This document shows positions 1-7,410 of a stretch of 22,804 nucleotides of DNA, in pieces. Every line of letters begins with the position of its first letter. The first letter of the stretch is position 1. Location: contig SYDD01000105.1 in NCBI GenBank assembly GCA_005786775.1, positions 1 through 22,804 on the forward strand, in the 5' to 3' direction. This DNA comes from Opitutaceae bacterium. GTDB taxonomy: Bacteria > Verrucomicrobiota > Verrucomicrobiia > Opitutales > Opitutaceae. Below the pieces are notes generated by a model, which saw only the letters and a program-made list of their open reading frames with translations, did not search any database and was not told where the DNA came from. The position numbers and the translations under genes are program-made.

Positions 1-1169
1 GAGCCGAGCAGGCGCAGCGAGTCGAGCCGGTGGCGCAGGACGTAGTTGTCACCCCAGCGCATGAATGCGCGGATGGCGGTCGGCGCCGTGTAGAGGATCG
101 TCAGCCCGTGGCGGTCGATCATCTCCCAGAAACGGTCGGGCTCGGGATGGTTGGGTGCCCCCTCGTAGATGAACACGGTCGCCCCGTTGGAGAGCAGGCC
201 ATACACCACGTAGCTGTGGCCGGTGATCCAACCGATGTCGGCGGAGCAGAAGTAGCGGTCGTTTTCCTTGAGGTCGAAGACGTAATGGGAACTGAGCTTG
301 GCCCCCAGCAGATAGCCCGCGCTGGTGTGCAGGACCCCCTTCGGCTTCCCGGTGGAACCGCTCGTGTAGAGGATGAAGAGCGGGTGCTCCGCGTCGAAGG
401 CCTTCGCCTTATGCTGGTTGGGCGCGCCCTCCCAAGCCTCCTTCCACCACACGTCGCGGCCCTCGACCATCGTCACGGGATTGCCGCAGCGCTTGACCAC
501 GATGATCGACTGGACCGAGGGCGTGCCCTCGACCGCCTTGTCCACGTTGGCCTTGAGCTCGATGACCTTGCCCCGGCGCCAGCCGCCGTCAGCGGTGATC
601 ACCAGCTTGGCCCTGCAGTCGTTGATGCGGTCCTTGAGGGATTCGGGGCTGAAGCCGCCAAAGACGACCGTGTGGATCGCGCCGACGCGCGCGCAGGAGA
701 GCAGCGCGATCCCCGCCTCCGGGATCATCGGCAGGTAGAGCGCGCCGCGGTCGCCGGCGCCGACGCCCATATTCTCCAGAATGTGGGCCATCCGGCAGAC
801 GTGGAAGTGGAGCTGCTTGTACGTGATCGTGCGGACGTCGCCCGGCTCCCCCTCAAAGATCAGCGCCGCTTTGTTCTCGCGGGCAGTGCCCAAATGCCGG
901 TCGAGGCAGTTCTCGGCCACGTTCAGGCGGCCGCCCACGAACCATTGGGCGTGCGGGGGATTCCACTTCAGCACCTTGCGGTAGGCCTTGCGCCAGACCA
1001 GATGCTCCTTAGCCTGACGATCCCAGAACTTTTCTGGGGAGTTGACAGACTCAGCGTAGAGCCTCTTATACAAGTTCTCGCTCCCAAGGTTCGCTTGGGC
1101 TTTGAACTCGGCCGAAGGCCTGAATTTCCGGGACTCCCGGGATACTGAGGTAATCGTCTGGTCTGGCAC
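1..1169 (-). CDS. acs: Acetyl-CoA synthetase (AMP-forming), N-terminal part, cut by window edge
   Basis: This enzyme activates acetate to acetyl-AMP and then acetyl-CoA in the cytoplasm. About 389 residues are present; the family is usually near 650, so the C-terminal domain with the acetylatable lysine lies beyond the left edge. The N-terminus has the ACAS-N pattern (FWDRQAKEHLVW, then WFVGGRLNVAENCLDRH). The adenylate-forming P-loop motif YTSGSTGKPKGV falls near residues 266-277, followed by the ADIGWITGHSYVVYG segment typical of Acs. The frame is open throughout. I chose the GTG at 1167-1169 because an in-frame TAA lies only 24 bases upstream and no ATG precedes the conserved region. A TACAAT box on the minus strand (1181-1186) would give a very short leader, but no good -35 accompanies it. 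The gene is divergent from rho. Confidence 0.95.
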   Translation of the reverse strand, partial: MPDQTITSVSRESRKFRPSAEFKAQANLGSENLYKRLYAESVNSPEKFWDRQAKEHLVWRKAYRKVLKWNPPHAQWFVGGRLNVAENCLDRHLGTARENKAALIFEGEPGDVRTITYKQLHFHVCRMAHILENMGVGAGDRGALYLPMIPEAGIALLSCARVGAIHTVVFGGFSPESLKDRINDCRAKLVITADGGWRRGKVIELKANVDKAVEGTPSVQSIIVVKRCGNPVTMVEGRDVWWKEAWEGAPNQHKAKAFDAEHPLFILYTSGSTGKPKGVLHTSAGYLLGAKLSSHYVFDLKENDRYFCSADIGWITGHSYVVYGLLSNGATVFIYEGAPNHPEPDRFWEMIDRHGLTILYTAPTAIRAFMRWGDNYVLRHRLDSLRLLG

Positions 1170-1271
1170 GTGCGTGTCGGATTGTAGGGTTTAAGGGACG
1201 CCGAACGCGTTTTTTATCCCGACCGAAGTTTGGAGCGTCAAGCCCGGGCCCTGAGCCGCCACTTCCCCGAT

Positions 1272-2477
1272 ATGGATCAAACGCCTACGTCCGCCACCCC
1301 TGGCCTCCCGCCCGTCGCCCCTGCCGCACCCGCGGCGCCCGCCGCCGGTGCCCCGCCGGAAAACACCATCCGCGTCGAGGGCGTGCTCGACATCGACCTG
1401 CAACGCGGTGGCAATGGTCAGCTGATTAACCTAGCGCGCGGCTGCAAACGGCGGCCCACCGACACCTTCGTGCCCAAGGAGCTAATCCGACGCTTCAAGC
1501 TCCGCGCCGGTTCGATGATCGGCGGCACCGCCTTCCCGCCCGACGGCCGCTTCCCTAACCCGAAGATGCGGTTCATCGAGACGGTGGACGGCGTGGCGCT
1601 GGAGGACCGCCGAGCCCGTTTCGAGTTCACCACGCTCACGACCATCTCGCCGAACCAGCACCTGCGGATGGAGATGAAGGAAGGGCGCCTCACGACCCGC
1701 GCCGTCGACCTCTTCTGCCCCATCGGCAAGGGCACCCGCGGCCTGATTGTGGCCCCGCCGCGCACCGGCAAGACCACGCTGCTGCGCGACATGGCGTTGG
1801 GCGTCCTGGAGAACAACCCGGAGTGCCACGTGATGATCCTGCTGGTGGACGAGCGGCCCGAGGAGGTCACCGACTTCCGCCGCAGCGTGCCGGCCGCCGA
1901 GATCTGGGCCTCCTCGAACGACGAGCAGATCGAGAACCACATCCGCATCGGCGAACTCTGCATCGAGCGGGCCAAGCGCCTCGTCGAGGCGGGCCGCGAC
2001 GTCGTGCTCTTCGTCGATTCGATTACCCGCCTCTCCCGCGCGCACAACACCGCGCGCAACTCGGGCCGGACCGGCTCCGGCGGCCTCGACGTCCGCGCCC
2101 TCGAGAAGCCGCGCCAGCTGTTCGCCACCGCGCGCCGCACCGAGGAGGCCGGCTCGCTCACCATCATCGCCAGCGTCCTCGTCGAGACCGGGAGCCGGAT
2201 GGACGACGTGATCTTCCAGGAGTTCAAGGGTACCGGCAACATGGAGCTCGTGCTCGACCGCAAGTGCGCCGAGATGCGGCTCTGGCCGGCGATCAACATC
2301 GGCGCGAGCGGCACCCGCAAAGAGGAGCTGCTGATCGACGCCAAGACCCTGGAGGGCATCCACTTTTTCCGCCGCGCGCTCGTCGCGCAGAAGATCGAGG
2401 AGGCCACCGAGACGATGATCGCCCGGCTCTCCAAGACCAAGACCAACGCCGAGTTCCTCAAGCTCATCGCCCGCTGA
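1272..2477 (+). CDS. rho: Transcription termination factor Rho
   Basis: Rho is a hexameric RNA-dependent ATPase that ends transcription. The protein has 401 residues from the ATG at 1272; an in-frame TTG at 1230 would add 14 residues of poor composition. Residues 9-29 are an Ala/Pro-rich linker, and the helical Rho_N domain of many homologues is missing. The cold-shock-like RNA-binding domain spans about 34-110, but its RNP1 position reads GGNGQLIN rather than the usual GFGFLR. The ATPase core is intact: Walker A APPRTGKTT (161-169), LVDERPEEVT (191-200), Walker B VVLFVDSIT (244-252), the Q-loop region TGSGGLD (267-273), and EFKGTGNMEL near 317-326. It is divergent from acs with a 102-base spacer, and the next plus-strand gene starts 96 bases downstream. 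Identity is certain; the start is likely. Confidence 0.95.
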   Translation: MDQTPTSATPGLPPVAPAAPAAPAAGAPPENTIRVEGVLDIDLQRGGNGQLINLARGCKRRPTDTFVPKELIRRFKLRAGSMIGGTAFPPDGRFPNPKMRFIETVDGVALEDRRARFEFTTLTTISPNQHLRMEMKEGRLTTRAVDLFCPIGKGTRGLIVAPPRTGKTTLLRDMALGVLENNPECHVMILLVDERPEEVTDFRRSVPAAEIWASSNDEQIENHIRIGELCIERAKRLVEAGRDVVLFVDSITRLSRAHNTARNSGRTGSGGLDVRALEKPRQLFATARRTEEAGSLTIIASVLVETGSRMDDVIFQEFKGTGNMELVLDRKCAEMRLWPAINIGASGTRKEELLIDAKTLEGIHFFRRALVAQKIEEATETMIARLSKTKTNAEFLKLIAR

Positions 2478-2573
2478 ACGCGGGCCGAATTACCGCTTGC
2501 TCCGCCTCGCTTGTTGAAATTTACCCTCTCCTCTTCCTCCGCCGTCTGACTCCCGCGACCCGACCTACCACGC

Positions 2574-4334
2574 ATGCATAGTTTTTCCGAGCAGTGTCTC
2601 GACATGGCCCGTTCGATGCTGGGCCACAACCTCGACTCTATCCAGCCCGACGGCACCATCCTGCCCGCGCACCAGGAGCAATCCCGTCCGGATGAGCCGG
2701 GGCACGTCGCCTTCGCCCTCGGCGAATTCTACCGGGCGACGGGCGAGACTACGCTCAAAGGTCACGATATTGTGGACCTCGCCGCCCGCTGCATTACGGC
2801 GCAGATGTTTACCGAGCCCGCCGCCGAGAACGGCCTAGCCTACGCAGCCCTCGGCCTACTCGCCTTCGGCCCCTCGAAGGAACGCAACCCCGTCTGGGAA
2901 CGACTCGTTGAGGAGACCCAGCAGCGGATCGACAAGTCCCTGCTCCATCGCAGCGACTACGACAATCACTGGCAGGCCTTCAACATCGCCAAGGCGGTCG
3001 CCCGCTTCAGCCTCGGGCTCTCCAAGAAGGATGAGACCTCGCGCCTGATCGAGCGGATGTGCGACCGCATCGGTCAGACGAGCTCGAACGGCTTCTTCGA
3101 CGACTCGACCGAGGGACTCGGGGGTAACTTCAACCTCTACGGCGTGATGGCATTTGTCTTCACCCGCTCCGCGCTCCAGCTCCACGCCAACAGCGGCGTG
3201 CGCGACCGGAAGCTGCCGACCCTCCGTACCTACGCGGAGAAATACATCAAAATGATGCCCGATCTCGTCCGTCAGGACGGCCTCGGGTGGGCCTTCGGCC
3301 GCGCGGCCGGGGCCTACGGCCAGATGCACTGCATCAGCCTCATCCTGCAGGGCCTGCGCGACGGCTGGATCGCCGATGACCAGAAGGTCAAATATTACGA
3401 CATCCTACGCCGGCTGTTCATGTTCTTCTACGAGACCTACCTCGACCAAGAACACGGCTTTCTCGATCTGCGTGACGCGGAGCGCACCGCCTACGGCCAC
3501 CACACCACGCGGATGGCGAACTTCGACGCTGCCCGTTACCTCTGCCAGTGGTCCCGCCTCGCCAAGACCGTCCAGATGCCCCCTGGTGCCCCCAAGGTGG
3601 AACCGACCCGTACCTCCGGCCGCTTCGTCATCTTCGACAAATCCAACCGCAAGGAGCAGGGCCTCTTCCTGTATCGCGACGCCGACTCGGGCCTCCACCT
3701 CCAGATCCCGCTGGTCAGCTCCGGCTCCACCCTCACCAGCGACTCGCTCTCTTTCCCGCACTCGCCCGGGATCTTCGACTGGCCCAATAACGTCTACTGT
3801 CCGATTCTACTGCCGGAGCTGACTTTCGGTGAACACGTCACGCTGCCCGCCTTCTACGGCAAGAACTGCGTAACCGGCCTCGGTCTACGCAACAGCTTCT
3901 TTTTCCGCTACGACCAACCGGAACTCATCAACACCCGCGAGGAGTTCGTCCGGGGCCTCGGCAGCGCGAAGATCAACTGGACCTTCTCCGGTAACAAGAT
4001 CGGCTGTGAGTTCGCCTACACCGTCCGCCAGCAGGTGACGCTCGACAAGTTCCGGTACGTCCTCGCGATCGCCGCCCCCCACTCCCGTTACCGGGCTACG
4101 GGCACGATTACTCTCGGTCCGCAGGGCCACCGCTGCAGCGTCGCCAAGGATGACTTCCAGGCCACTTGGCGCGAGACGGAGGTCGTTAGCGCCGATCCGG
4201 CCTATCGCACCAACTACGGCAAAATCCATTACCTCCAATCGCTGGTCCGGGATCACCCGCTCATCATGCGTCCGGGCCAGGTCTACCGGTTGGCAGTCAA
4301 CTTCGAGCCTGACGTCGCCCGCGTCGACGCCTGA
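2574..4334 (+). CDS. Conserved-looking protein of unknown function, possible alpha/alpha-toroid plus beta-sandwich fold
   Basis: I do not recognise this 586-residue protein. No signal peptide or membrane segment is visible, so it is probably cytoplasmic. The first ~335 residues look helical, with repeated short helices and aromatic/Gly turns such as GFFDDSTEGLGG (about 173-184), GWAFGRAAGAYGQ (about 239-251) and GHHTTRMANFDAARY (about 309-323). From about 345 to the end the sequence becomes beta-rich and hydrophobic/polar alternating. Helical toroid followed by a beta-sandwich is the layout of several polysaccharide lyases and heparinase II/III-like or DUF2264-like proteins, so a carbohydrate-active role is possible, but that is a guess from pattern only. 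It lies 96 bases after rho and 29 bases before hisF, all co-directional. The ATG at 2574 has no Shine-Dalgarno site. Codon use resembles its neighbours, so recent transfer is not indicated. Confidence 0.85.
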   Translation: MHSFSEQCLDMARSMLGHNLDSIQPDGTILPAHQEQSRPDEPGHVAFALGEFYRATGETTLKGHDIVDLAARCITAQMFTEPAAENGLAYAALGLLAFGPSKERNPVWERLVEETQQRIDKSLLHRSDYDNHWQAFNIAKAVARFSLGLSKKDETSRLIERMCDRIGQTSSNGFFDDSTEGLGGNFNLYGVMAFVFTRSALQLHANSGVRDRKLPTLRTYAEKYIKMMPDLVRQDGLGWAFGRAAGAYGQMHCISLILQGLRDGWIADDQKVKYYDILRRLFMFFYETYLDQEHGFLDLRDAERTAYGHHTTRMANFDAARYLCQWSRLAKTVQMPPGAPKVEPTRTSGRFVIFDKSNRKEQGLFLYRDADSGLHLQIPLVSSGSTLTSDSLSFPHSPGIFDWPNNVYCPILLPELTFGEHVTLPAFYGKNCVTGLGLRNSFFFRYDQPELINTREEFVRGLGSAKINWTFSGNKIGCEFAYTVRQQVTLDKFRYVLAIAAPHSRYRATGTITLGPQGHRCSVAKDDFQATWRETEVVSADPAYRTNYGKIHYLQSLVRDHPLIMRPGQVYRLAVNFEPDVARVDA

Positions 4335-4363
4335 GGCGCCCCCGCGGCCGCGGCCCTCCGCCG

Positions 4364-5125
4364 ATGCTCTCCCGGCGCATCATCCCCTGCCTGGACGTCA
4401 ACGCCGGACGCGTCGTCAAGGGCGTAAAGTTCCAGGAACTCCGGGACGCCGGCGACCCCGTGCAGTGCGCGCGGGCCTATGACCGCCAAGGCGCAGACGA
4501 GCTGGTCTTCCTCGACATCACCGCCTCAAGCGACGATCGCGGCATCATGCGGGAGGTAGTGGCGGCGACCGCCGAGCAATGCTTCATGCCTTTGACCGTG
4601 GGCGGTGGCCTGCGGCAACTGAGCGACATCGAGGCCATGCTGCGCAGCGGGGCAGACAAGGTTTCGCTCAACACTGCCGCCATCCGCGAGCCACGCCTGA
4701 TCCGCGAGGCGGCCGACCGCTTCGGGTCTCAGTGCATTGTGGTCGCCATCGATGCCAAGCGGGAGCCGGACGGCCGCACTTGGCGCGTGTACACCCACGG
4801 AGGCCGAAACGCTACAGCGCTCGATGCGGTGGCTTGGGCCCGCGAAGCGGTGGCGCTTGGCGCGGGCGAGATCCTGCTCACGAGCATGGACGCTGACGGC
4901 ACCCAGGCGGGTTACGATTGCGCGCTCACCCGCGCGGTCAGCGACGCCGTCCCTGTTCCCGTGATCGCCAGCGGGGGCGCGGGGACGATGGCCCACTTTG
5001 CGGAAGTTCTCGAGGCTGGTCAGGCGAGCGCCGTGCTCGCCGCGAGTCTGTTTCACTTCGGCACCTTCACCATCCCGCAGGTCAAGGACTACCTTGCGCT
5101 GCAGGGCCTACCCGTCCGTCGTTAA
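4364..5125 (+). CDS. hisF: Imidazole glycerol phosphate synthase, cyclase subunit HisF
   Basis: HisF converts PRFAR plus ammonia, supplied by HisH, to IGP and AICAR in histidine biosynthesis. The 253 residues match the usual family length of about 250-258. The (beta/alpha)8 barrel signature is complete: IIPCLDVNAGRVVKG at the N-terminus with catalytic Asp11, LTVGGGLR (77-84) in the first phosphate-binding loop, DKVSLNTAA (98-106), VVAIDAKR with catalytic Asp130, and VIASGGAG in the second phosphate site. No other his gene is in the window, so the subunit is encoded apart from hisH here. The ATG at 4364 follows a C/G-rich leader without a Shine-Dalgarno site. Its TAA overlaps the stop of the convergent downstream gene by four bases. 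Confidence 0.98.
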   Translation: MLSRRIIPCLDVNAGRVVKGVKFQELRDAGDPVQCARAYDRQGADELVFLDITASSDDRGIMREVVAATAEQCFMPLTVGGGLRQLSDIEAMLRSGADKVSLNTAAIREPRLIREAADRFGSQCIVVAIDAKREPDGRTWRVYTHGGRNATALDAVAWAREAVALGAGEILLTSMDADGTQAGYDCALTRAVSDAVPVPVIASGGAGTMAHFAEVLEAGQASAVLAASLFHFGTFTIPQVKDYLALQGLPVRR

Positions 5126-5688
5126 TTACCCTTCGGGGCGGGAGTTGCCGACAGATCCGGCGGCGCCGGCAAGGTGGTCGCCGGCGCCTTGGGCGCCCCC
5201 ACGAGCACGCTGAGTTGCTCCTGCACCGCGACGAAGAACTCGGCGGTAAGCTCCCCGGCCGGCACCTCGAAAACCACTTTGGATCGGGCGTGCTCGTAAC
5301 GGAGGCGTAAGCCGTCCGCCGAGCGGCCCCGTGGCCGCAACACCTTTTTGCGCTCCAGCATCAGCGCGAGGAACTGCAGCAGCCGCGTGTTCTCGGGCGT
5401 GGGCTCGGTTGTCGGGTCCGCGAGGGTCACGAAGAGGCTCTCCGCGGTGAGCTTCAGCGCGCGGTCGGGATTTTCGCCGGCTCGCCGCGGACGGAACGGC
5501 TGCACCCAGCGGCACGCGACCTTCCCGGGCGGGGTGAAGCCATTAAGGTGTTGCTCAAGTACATCGCAGCGGACGATCTCGAGGGTCGGCCCGACCTGGA
5601 TCAGGTGGCTCGCCACGCGGGCACCAGCCGCAAAGGGCTCGCCCGATACCTGGCAGGTGTTGGCGACGGGCTGCAGGGATAGCTCCAT
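5122..5688 (-). CDS. Conserved hypothetical protein with N-terminal Cys motif
   Basis: This 188-residue protein has no assigned function that I know. It begins with ANTCQVSGEPFAAG (Cys12) and carries further cysteines at 41 (IVRCDV) and 59, which could form a small zinc or treble-clef-like site. A central segment has the pattern LLQFLALMLERKKVLRP. The C-terminal ~30 residues are Pro/Ala-rich. From memory, small proteins with a C-x-S-G start and an LALMLxRKxVL segment recur in Verrucomicrobia and Planctomycetes; this should be treated as recollection, not a search result. I chose the ATG at 5688; a GTG at 5712 would add eight residues. Its stop overlaps the hisF stop by four bases, tail to tail, and it is divergent from the isochorismatase gene. 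Confidence 0.75.
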   Translation of the reverse strand: MELSLQPVANTCQVSGEPFAAGARVASHLIQVGPTLEIVRCDVLEQHLNGFTPPGKVACRWVQPFRPRRAGENPDRALKLTAESLFVTLADPTTEPTPENTRLLQFLALMLERKKVLRPRGRSADGLRLRYEHARSKVVFEVPAGELTAEFFVAVQEQLSVLVGAPKAPATTLPAPPDLSATPAPKGN

Positions 5689-5797
5689 AGGCAAGGCAAG
5701 GACAAGGCACACCCCCGCCGGAGGCTAGCCCGAAGATCGCTCGGGCGCGCAGAAAAACATTCCCACCTCCGGCGCCAGCCGCCAACTTCCGCCGAAC

Positions 5798-6391
5798 GTG
5801 GCCGCGGCGCCCTCCCCTCCCTCCGACCTCCTCCTGCTCGCCCTCGATCTGCAGCCAGGCTTGCTGGCCGCGATCGATCCGGCGGGGCGTTTGGCAAGCG
5901 ATTGCCGGTTCGCCCTCGCCGCCGCGACCGGGCTCGGGCTGCCCGTCGCCTTCACCGAGCAGGTGCCAGCGAAACTCGGCGCTACCGCGCCCGCCCTCCG
6001 TGCCATCGCCCCGTCCGCGCCGGTCTGGGCGAAGGACACCTTCTCCGCGCTGAGTGACCCGGCCGTGCGCGGGGCGCTCCTCGCTCCCGGCGGTCCGCGG
6101 CACCTACTGCTCACCGGGATTGAGACGCCCATCTGCGTCTACCAGACCGCGATCGATGCGCTCCGCGCGGATCTTGAGGTCACCGTGCTCACCGATTGCG
6201 TGGGGGCGCGGCGGCCTGCGGACGCCACTGCCGCACTCGCTGCTTTGGCACGGCTTGGCTGCCACCTCCTGCCGGCCGAAACCGTTTTTTACGCGCTGGC
6301 GGAAAACGCCCGCCACCCGTTCTTCCGGGGCCTGACCGCGCTCGTCAAGGCGCGGGCGGGCGATCCAGGATGTGCGGGCCCCCAATTATGA
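5798..6391 (+). CDS. Isochorismatase-family cysteine hydrolase
   Basis: This is a 197-residue cytoplasmic hydrolase of the isochorismatase/nicotinamidase superfamily. The expected catalytic triad is visible: Asp17 in LLALDLQPG, Lys79 in VWAKDTFSAL, and Cys113 in GIETPICVYQTAID. The GIETPICV context, with Thr before the PxC, is typical of YcaC/ISOC1-type members rather than true isochorismatases, and the substrate cannot be read from sequence. The GTG at 5798 is the start that precedes the conserved first beta strand by about ten residues. The stop codon overlaps the start of the next gene (ATGA, 6388-6391), so the two are probably translated together. The 109-base divergent spacer upstream (5689-5797) holds only a weak GCCCGA/TCGGGC inverted repeat at 5728-5746. 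Confidence 0.9.
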   Translation: MAAAPSPPSDLLLLALDLQPGLLAAIDPAGRLASDCRFALAAATGLGLPVAFTEQVPAKLGATAPALRAIAPSAPVWAKDTFSALSDPAVRGALLAPGGPRHLLLTGIETPICVYQTAIDALRADLEVTVLTDCVGARRPADATAALAALARLGCHLLPAETVFYALAENARHPFFRGLTALVKARAGDPGCAGPQL

Positions 6392-7395
6392 GCAATGCCT
6401 CCCCTACGATGCTGGTCCGAGAACTGAAGGCGCTGGGCGCCGAGGCGAGCGGCCGGCCATTCGCCGCCGTGCTGGTCGTGAAGAAGGCCGCGCTGAAGAC
6501 CGCCAGCAACGGGAACGGCTTCCTGAGCGCCGAGCTCGGAGACCGCACCGGCTCCTTCAGCTGCACGGTCTTCGGGGACAGCCCAGCCTTCGAGGCCCTG
6601 CGGGCAGCGGGTGAGGGCGGCGTGGTGCGCATCGAGGCGAAAATCGACTATTACCAAGGCCGACTCTCGCCCCGTCTCCAGCAGGTCTACGCCCTCAGCG
6701 AGGAGGAGCTGGGCGCCCCGGGCGTCATCGACAACCTAGTCGAGTTGGCTCCGGAGGACCCGCAGGCGCTCTGGGCGGAGCTGGAGGCATGCGTCGGCGC
6801 GCTTCAACAGGAGGAGATCCGGGCCACGGTGTGCGGGGTCTTTGAGGAGATCGGCGCCACCTTCCGCTGGTCACCCGCGGCGGTCGCGATGCACCATGCC
6901 TACCGGCACGGTCTCTTGGAGCACACCGTGCGGATGGCCCGTGCCTGTCGCGCGCTCTTGCCCCTCTATCCAGAGGTGGACGCCGACCTCGCCCTGGCGG
7001 GTATCCTCCTCCACGACACCGGGAAGGCGATCGAGTACGAGGGTTCCCTCGCGACGCGCCGGAGCCGCCGCGGCATCCTGCAAGGTCACGTGGTCTTGGG
7101 TTACCAACTTGCCCGGAAGCACGGGATGAAGGCGCGGCTGGACGTGGACCGCCTCGAACGGCTAGAGCACATCATCCTCTCCCATCAGGGTGAACCTGAG
7201 TGGGGTGCGGCGGTGTACGCCGCCACGCCAGAGGCGGTCTTCGTGTCGATGATCGACAACCTCGATGCCCGGATGGGGATGGTCCAGCGCGCCCTGCGGC
7301 AGGCCGCGCCGGGCGAGGAGTTCTCCGAGCGTCTCCCCGGCCTCAATTCCGCGCTGCTCACCAAACCCATCACGCCCCCCGTACCGCCCGCCTGA
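6388..7395 (+). CDS. OB-fold plus HD-domain 3'-5' exoribonuclease-like protein (YhaM/CBF1 type)
   Basis: The protein has 335 residues. Residues ~20-105 fit an OB nucleic-acid-binding fold (FLSAELGDRTGSFSCTVFGD, ending in the segment IEAKIDYYQGRLSP). Residues ~165-300 form an HD phosphohydrolase domain with the metal ligands in the expected order: HHAYRHGLLEHT (169-180), LLHDTGK (207-213), GHVVLG (233-238), LSHQGEPEWG (264-273) and MIDNLDARM (288-296). This order is that of Bacillus YhaM, a 3'-5' exonuclease acting on RNA and DNA. I chose the ATG at 6388 because it overlaps the upstream stop as ATGA and starts just before the conserved region; an ATG at 6370 would add six residues. The C-terminus is a short Pro-rich tail. 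The sulfatase gene starts 15 bases downstream. Confidence 0.9.
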   Translation: MSNASPTMLVRELKALGAEASGRPFAAVLVVKKAALKTASNGNGFLSAELGDRTGSFSCTVFGDSPAFEALRAAGEGGVVRIEAKIDYYQGRLSPRLQQVYALSEEELGAPGVIDNLVELAPEDPQALWAELEACVGALQQEEIRATVCGVFEEIGATFRWSPAAVAMHHAYRHGLLEHTVRMARACRALLPLYPEVDADLALAGILLHDTGKAIEYEGSLATRRSRRGILQGHVVLGYQLARKHGMKARLDVDRLERLEHIILSHQGEPEWGAAVYAATPEAVFVSMIDNLDARMGMVQRALRQAAPGEEFSERLPGLNSALLTKPITPPVPPA

Positions 7396-7410
7396 ATCGC
7401 CGCTTTCCCG

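Noticed and set aside
30..1148. Long plus-strand open frame of 372 codons
   Set aside because: It is the antisense shadow of acs, whose translated motifs are unambiguous. High GC makes long antisense frames common.
1418..2659. Minus-strand open frame of 413 codons
   Set aside because: It lies antisense to rho, has Ser/Arg-rich composition and no family motifs.
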